This document shows, in pieces, positions 59,429 to 64,000 of a stretch of DNA of 64,000 nt. This stretch comes from Setoptus koraiensis. Taxonomy: Eukaryota; Arthropoda. The notes beneath the pieces were generated by a model. It saw only the letters and a list, made by a program, of their open reading frames with translations. It did not search any database and was not told where the DNA came from. Within the stretch, counting starts at the first letter, position 1. Every line of letters starts with the position of its first letter. Where the stretch lies: positions 20,646,001 to 20,710,000 of the forward strand of contig CM106586.1 of the NCBI GenBank assembly GCA_048013815.1, given 5' to 3'. Position numbers and translations under genes: made by a program.

Positions 59429-59920
59429 TTACATAATCAAAATCATAATCAAATAAATCAACAATATTTTTGTCAGTATAAGTAAATAGCCGTCAATCAA
59501 ATGAATGCCATTTACTGATTTCACTGACAATTTGTGAGCCACGAGGCTCGTGAAAGATTGCGATAGAGTAAACGGATTAAGTCGCGCGCGCGCGCATGCA
59601 AAAATTAGATATGTAGTATATTGAATAACAAGATAATAAAAGAGAGGAGATATCTTGATCCATCGATGCGTATTCACGAGAATGTGCAAATGATACACTG
59701 ATGCCCTATAGGAGCGGCTCGATTTCTTTCTGGCAGTGGCTTTTATAAGTTCGATGCGTTCCGATAATCGTTCCCGGAGTGCGAGAGCTTTATCGATGGC
59801 GGAAAAGAGATAAAGCTTCGAAGCCCGAAGCACAAACGAATACGAATACGACGACAACGACGCCGACGATGAGAGAGAGAAGTGCAATATAACTAAGATG
59901 ATAAAATTGATCATCGTCAT
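59429..59920 (-). other. Open frame of 163 codons with hydrophobic start, unproven
   Basis: ATG at 59920 is followed by a hydrophobic stretch (INFIILVILHFSLSSSASLS) that could be a signal peptide and a helical, charged segment (AIDKALALRERLSERIEL then IKATARKKSSR). The second half becomes hydrophobic and irregular, as expected of non-coding DNA. No family recognised; perhaps a short coding exon followed by intron, or chance. Confidence 0.2.
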
Positions 59921-60077
59921 CTCTCAAACACATATTTTCTGTTGAGTGTGCCTGATAAATTTGATGATGATAATGATGATCTTAATGATAGTTCGCTGTT
60001 AGCGAGAGAGAAATATATATATTCGGATGATAACTTCAACCAATATGTTGTTTTAGCTCCACCAGTTACCTGTATCC

Positions 60078-60196
<119 letters not shown>

Positions 60197-60199
60197 CAC

Positions 60200-61990
60200 C
60201 TTACTCGCACCAGCTAAACTCCGCTTCTATTCGGCTTTGTAATGAGAAAGAAGGAGAGAAAGATAGCGAGAGAGAAAGAGATTTGTTACGTAATTTGCGA
60301 TCATGTGTGTGTGTGTGCGCGCATAAAACTATTAGTGTTTTAATTCAAGACCATCGAGAAAGAAGCGGGCAAAAGAAGAAGAAAAAGAAGAAGAAGAAGT
60401 GCTGTGGTGAGAGGAGGAGCGCTCCTAAGATAGAAATAGAAGGGGATATAGATGGAGCAGTGGTAATGGCAGACACATGGCAATGGTGCAACAAGTGAAC
60501 TAAAATAAATCATTAACTAAATTGAATGCAATAAATTTGCTTAATGAAATGAGCGCCATCGACATCGACTGAAAACCATCCCCGAGTCTCGCTTTTCGCC
60601 CGCTCGCCGGGCTTTGCTTATGCCTAAAAAGTGAGCCCTTGAAATTGTTTGGTTGTGCCTAGGCAATGTGCGAGCGAGCGAGCATTAAAATTCATTGGTG
60701 ATGGAGCAAAGAAACATGAGCAACTTGTTACGTAAGAATATATACACAGGTAATATTATACATGCACTGAGAGAAAGAGCGAGCGAGTGAGAGAGAGGTT
60801 TTCTAAAGTTTGCCCTACAAGTGCCATCGTTCCCTATGAGAGATAAGATAGGCCGCTTGTAGAGATGGTTGCACCACGGAGAGACGCCAAAATAGAGAAG
60901 AGAACGCTGCAAATGAATGAAACATTCTATCTATTTGGCTATCTATATATTATATGAGTAATTACAAATGATAAATGATGCTAATCATTATTAACAACAG
61001 CCACTAAGGTGAACTCTTTCTCTGCTGGCCCGGTGACTGCATGCTCGCTCTCTCTCTCTCTCTTCCCCTCCGGACACCGAAGCTTTGAAAAGTTTGTTGG
61101 TGGGGACAGCGGCAAGTTGGTTGGCTCAACACTTGCGGTGTCCATCTGTCGCTGTCAGCTTGTCGACATTGGTCACCAGTCGCAGGATATATGGATGCAA
61201 TGCGAGTGTGACGTCAGTTGCTTGATCAGGTTGATTGGCGCTGTAGTGGCAGTATTTGCCAGTGATAATAATGATAATAATAGGCGTTGCGAGAAGAGAG
61301 CGGAAGACGCGGTGGCAATTCTCCGGCTACAGTTGAACTATTTGCGGTGCCATTGATAATAGCTGCTATTGATCCGGTGGCGGTAACAGTAGTGCAGTGT
61401 GTGTTCGTTAATTAACATAAGTTGTACGGCAATTGATTTTGACAGGAAAGTTATGCGCGCCTAGTTCAACATTGTGTGCCGCAGTGTGTATATTATGTAA
61501 TATGTTAACGAATGAATGGATTACGTCAGAGGAAGAGCGGGGAGGATGCTGGCACGAAACAAAAGAGGGTGGACACACCGAGTGGCGCCGGCAACAACAA
61601 GCGGACGTATGCGTTTGCCAAATGCTAATTCCGTCAGGTATTGATCTCGGCCTGGCCCGAACAGTCACCTGTGAAATGGCGCACACACACACACACACAC
61701 ACACGACAACACACAAACACAGACACGGTGATTATCGCGTTACTTGAATCACAATTTAACACCCAGTGACTATTATGCACGCTACAATGGAGCGTTGCAT
61801 AATAGTCAGCGGCTAGCTTGTGGCTGGCGATTGCAGGCGGCGCCACCGTCGACCGACACTATCTATATGTAAGTGTTAGCATGCTGTATGGCCAGGGCAC
61901 CTATAATGGCAACTGCAAACGGCTGCTGATCCAATGGCAACGAATTACGTAATAATCACCACCAGTCGGCCGGCGCCTGTCAGCCCATGG
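60200..61990. other. Gene-free region, purine-rich then GC-rich
   Basis: GA-rich runs (60240-60290, 60355-60420, 60765-60800), (CT)n at 61039-61062 and (CA)n at 61681-61703. No gene recognised. Confidence 0.4.
61767..61808. repeat. 17-bp inverted repeat hairpin with one bulge
   Basis: TGACTATTATGCACGCT and its complement (with one extra base) enclose the 7-base loop ACAATGG. Confidence 0.85.
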
Positions 61991-62004
61991 TGCTGGTCAG
62001 GGCT

Positions 62005-62005
<1 letters not shown>

Positions 62006-62063
<58 letters not shown>
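62006..62063. repeat. (GT)29 microsatellite
   Basis: Pure GT run. Confidence 0.97.
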
Positions 62064-62065
<2 letters not shown>

Positions 62066-62474
62066 GCCAGGGCGCATTCCATGGTCGTGAGAGCGGGCCG
62101 AGGCTGGCAAGCTAGTGCGGCACTTTGGCGCAAATGCGCTGGCTGCGACTTGGCGAGCCGATGACGATTGTATCGAATGGCGATAGCGGTAGCGTTAATG
62201 ATGGCAACAAATGTATTTGCGCACACACACACACACATTAATTGCGCCTTGTGCGAACCCGATACGAGATGGGTATGAGATAGAGGGAGAAAATTGGAGC
62301 GGACCTGGCTGCGACGGGCCGCCGCCGCCGCCGGTCGCTCATTTGTGTATCGGCATTGCCTGCGGGCGACCATTTAAGCGGAGAGCGAGAGATAAGCAAG
62401 CGCAAGACAGAATTGAGAAGTCACGAATTAGACATTTTGGCTCGCAAAACTTTCGCTCGATGCCAGCCACTCGG

Positions 62475-62477
<3 letters not shown>

Positions 62478-62512
<35 letters not shown>
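62478..62512. repeat. (GT)17 microsatellite
   Basis: Pure GT run. Confidence 0.95.
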
Positions 62513-62515
<3 letters not shown>

Positions 62516-63269
62516 CGCAGCGATTTGTGTGAGTCGTCGTGTCGTGTGCGTTCAAGGCGGGGGAGGGACGCACGGCCGAGTGGCAAGTTCGGAGGAGCAG
62601 CCGCGAAGCTTGCTCGAGCGCACGGCGTGGAAGGCCAAGTGTGTTCCACGGGCATAATTAGATGCAATCGCACACACGCAGTATTTCGCGACCGTCGAGG
62701 CTTCGCCCGGAGCCGCGCCGGCCGCCGCCGTTGACGCTGCTGGGCCGGCCCGCAAGTCGGTGGCGCTGGGAGCAGGCACGCAAACATTCTTAGCATTTAT
62801 GATTGCGTGTGTTTGCCAGCAGTCAGCCTTACATAAGCCAGCTCTTACATAAGCGCTCGCTGCCATTACGATTGAAGCGTCAATTCTGCCGATGAGAGCT
62901 CACCTGTTGATAGCGAGCGGCGCTACGCAACAGCAGCGCCAGCGCCGGCCGAGTGTGTTTGATTATCGCCTGTTTTATGGCTCTCTCTCTCTGGGCACAG
63001 TCGGCTGGTGTGTGCCCGTCATTAAGGTTTCTTCCACTCGCTGCAGCGCCTTCGACCGTGGATACAGCCCGAGCGAATTATTGTCCATGTTGTGTGTGTG
63101 TGTGTGTATTCGCAGGGCTCACGAAAGCCACAGGTGAGGCACACACACACACACACAACTTTTCCCTTTGGGCGGTGGCTCGCTGCTGGCTTCGCCAGTG
63201 TGCGATTGCCTATTCTTCTCCGCGCCAGCCAATTCCCCGACCGACGGCGCGCCTATTCGCCTGACCTCG

Positions 63270-63335
63270 CTCACTGACGGCTCACCGACGGCTCACCGAC
63301 GGCTCACCGACGGCTCACCGACGGCTCACTGACGG
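63270..63335. repeat. 11-bp tandem repeat, six units
   Basis: Unit CTCACCGACGG; the first and last units carry CTCACTGACGG. Confidence 0.95.
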
Positions 63336-63385
63336 CGCCGTGTGTGCGTCTGTGTGCCACGTAACATCTTGGCGGGCATTTCCCA

Positions 63386-63423
63386 AACGTAGCGCATGCG
63401 GGGATCCCCGCATGCGTTACGTT
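63386..63423. repeat. 38-bp near-perfect palindrome
   Basis: Two 18-base arms around a central AT pair (GGGGATCCCC at the centre) differ at a single position. Confidence 0.9.
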
Positions 63424-64000
63424 AGCTGCGCCGTCGTGGATCGGGCCGCCGCCGCCGCTGCCAGCGACGACAACAGCGGCAAGGGCGGCCGACGGGGGAC
63501 GCGCATCGCTGCATTCACCTGTCTGGCAGCGTCATCAATTGTGAGCCAGTGTGCGCCGCACAGCCGCCACTTGTCAGCTCCCACGTAGCACACACTGCGC
63601 GCCATTCACTGTTGCGTTGAGTCCGAGCGCCAGCCAGTTGAGTCCGAGCGGCGTCCCCGTCCCACAAGCTTGCAAGCTGCGGCGCGGCCCCCTCCGCGGT
63701 GCAGACCGTAGCGAAGCGCATGCTGTAGCCGGCGTAGCTGTCAAACTGGTGCCACTGCCAGCGTCGCGGTGCAGTTGCAGTTGCAGCCAACGCACGGCGG
63801 CGGCGGCGCATTCAATGCGCCGCATTGTGCAATTGCGAGCGGTGCCTGCATCGCGCACTTGCACCGCCGCACCACTGCAGCGCAGCATCATCACGGCGCA
63901 TTCGGCGCTGCCATCGCTCGCCAGACTCTGGCGGCCAGAGTCGCTGGCTCTGCCGGGACTGTGGGCTCGCCGCGACTCGCAGTCTGCTGCAGCGAGCAGC

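Larger units (their letters stand above)
62520..64000. other. GC- and CpG-rich gene-free stretch
   Basis: Composition mirrors that of the first 1.8 kb. Overlapping Arg/Ala/Pro-rich frames on both strands are compositional. It may be the promoter or first exon region of a gene beyond the right edge. Confidence 0.45.

Overview
This is animal nuclear DNA, most likely from an arthropod and probably an acariform mite. Protein-coding exons are separated by short GT-AG introns. There are long non-coding stretches with CA/GT, CT and GTT microsatellites, TATA boxes and AATAAA signals. Two tandem two-exon genes encode ML-domain proteins of the NPC2 / mite group 2 allergen type, which is the main reason for favouring a mite. 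No tRNA, rRNA, CRISPR array or bacterial-type operon was seen.

Layout. 1-3.9 kb: GC- and CpG-rich, gene-free. 4-5.1 kb: a TPR-repeat gene on the minus strand with an in-frame stop. 5.9-7.0 kb: a trypsin-fold serine protease (minus). 7.8-13.5 kb: a graveyard of gene pieces. It holds the C-terminal half of ATG14/Barkor (frameshifted), a BTB-BACK fragment, a RING plus chromodomain reading frame with two stops, the C-terminal part of a MULE-type transposase, an alpha-tubulin fragment, and decayed copies of a neighbouring secreted-protein gene whose intact member lies at 12180-13232. 14.2-16.4 kb: two ML-domain genes. 17.0-22.8 kb: a very large receptor guanylyl cyclase. 25.4-26.4 kb: a secreted Gly/Ser/Tyr/Pro-rich structural protein. 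26.4-45.4 kb: about 19 kb with no recognisable gene. 45.5-57 kb: a housekeeping cluster of SERP1/RAMP4, TMEM41B and NEDD8 (convergent, overlapping), cohesin STAG and Hook. 57-64 kb: microsatellite-rich and then GC-rich, gene-free.

How the genes relate. The housekeeping genes share no pathway; SERP1 and TMEM41B both act in the ER membrane, NEDD8 in cullin modification, STAG in cohesin, and Hook in dynein cargo attachment. Several are intronless, including STAG, TMEM41B and SERP1 coding sequence, so the local architecture is intron-poor. The most unusual part is 4-13.5 kb, where fragments of unrelated host genes sit beside a MULE transposase remnant and short shared repeats. That is reminiscent of transposon-mediated gene-fragment capture, but no terminal inverted repeats or target duplications have been demonstrated.

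Limits: every family call comes from reading the sequence; no database search was run. Coordinates of spliced genes rest on inspected splice signals and on reading-frame continuity.
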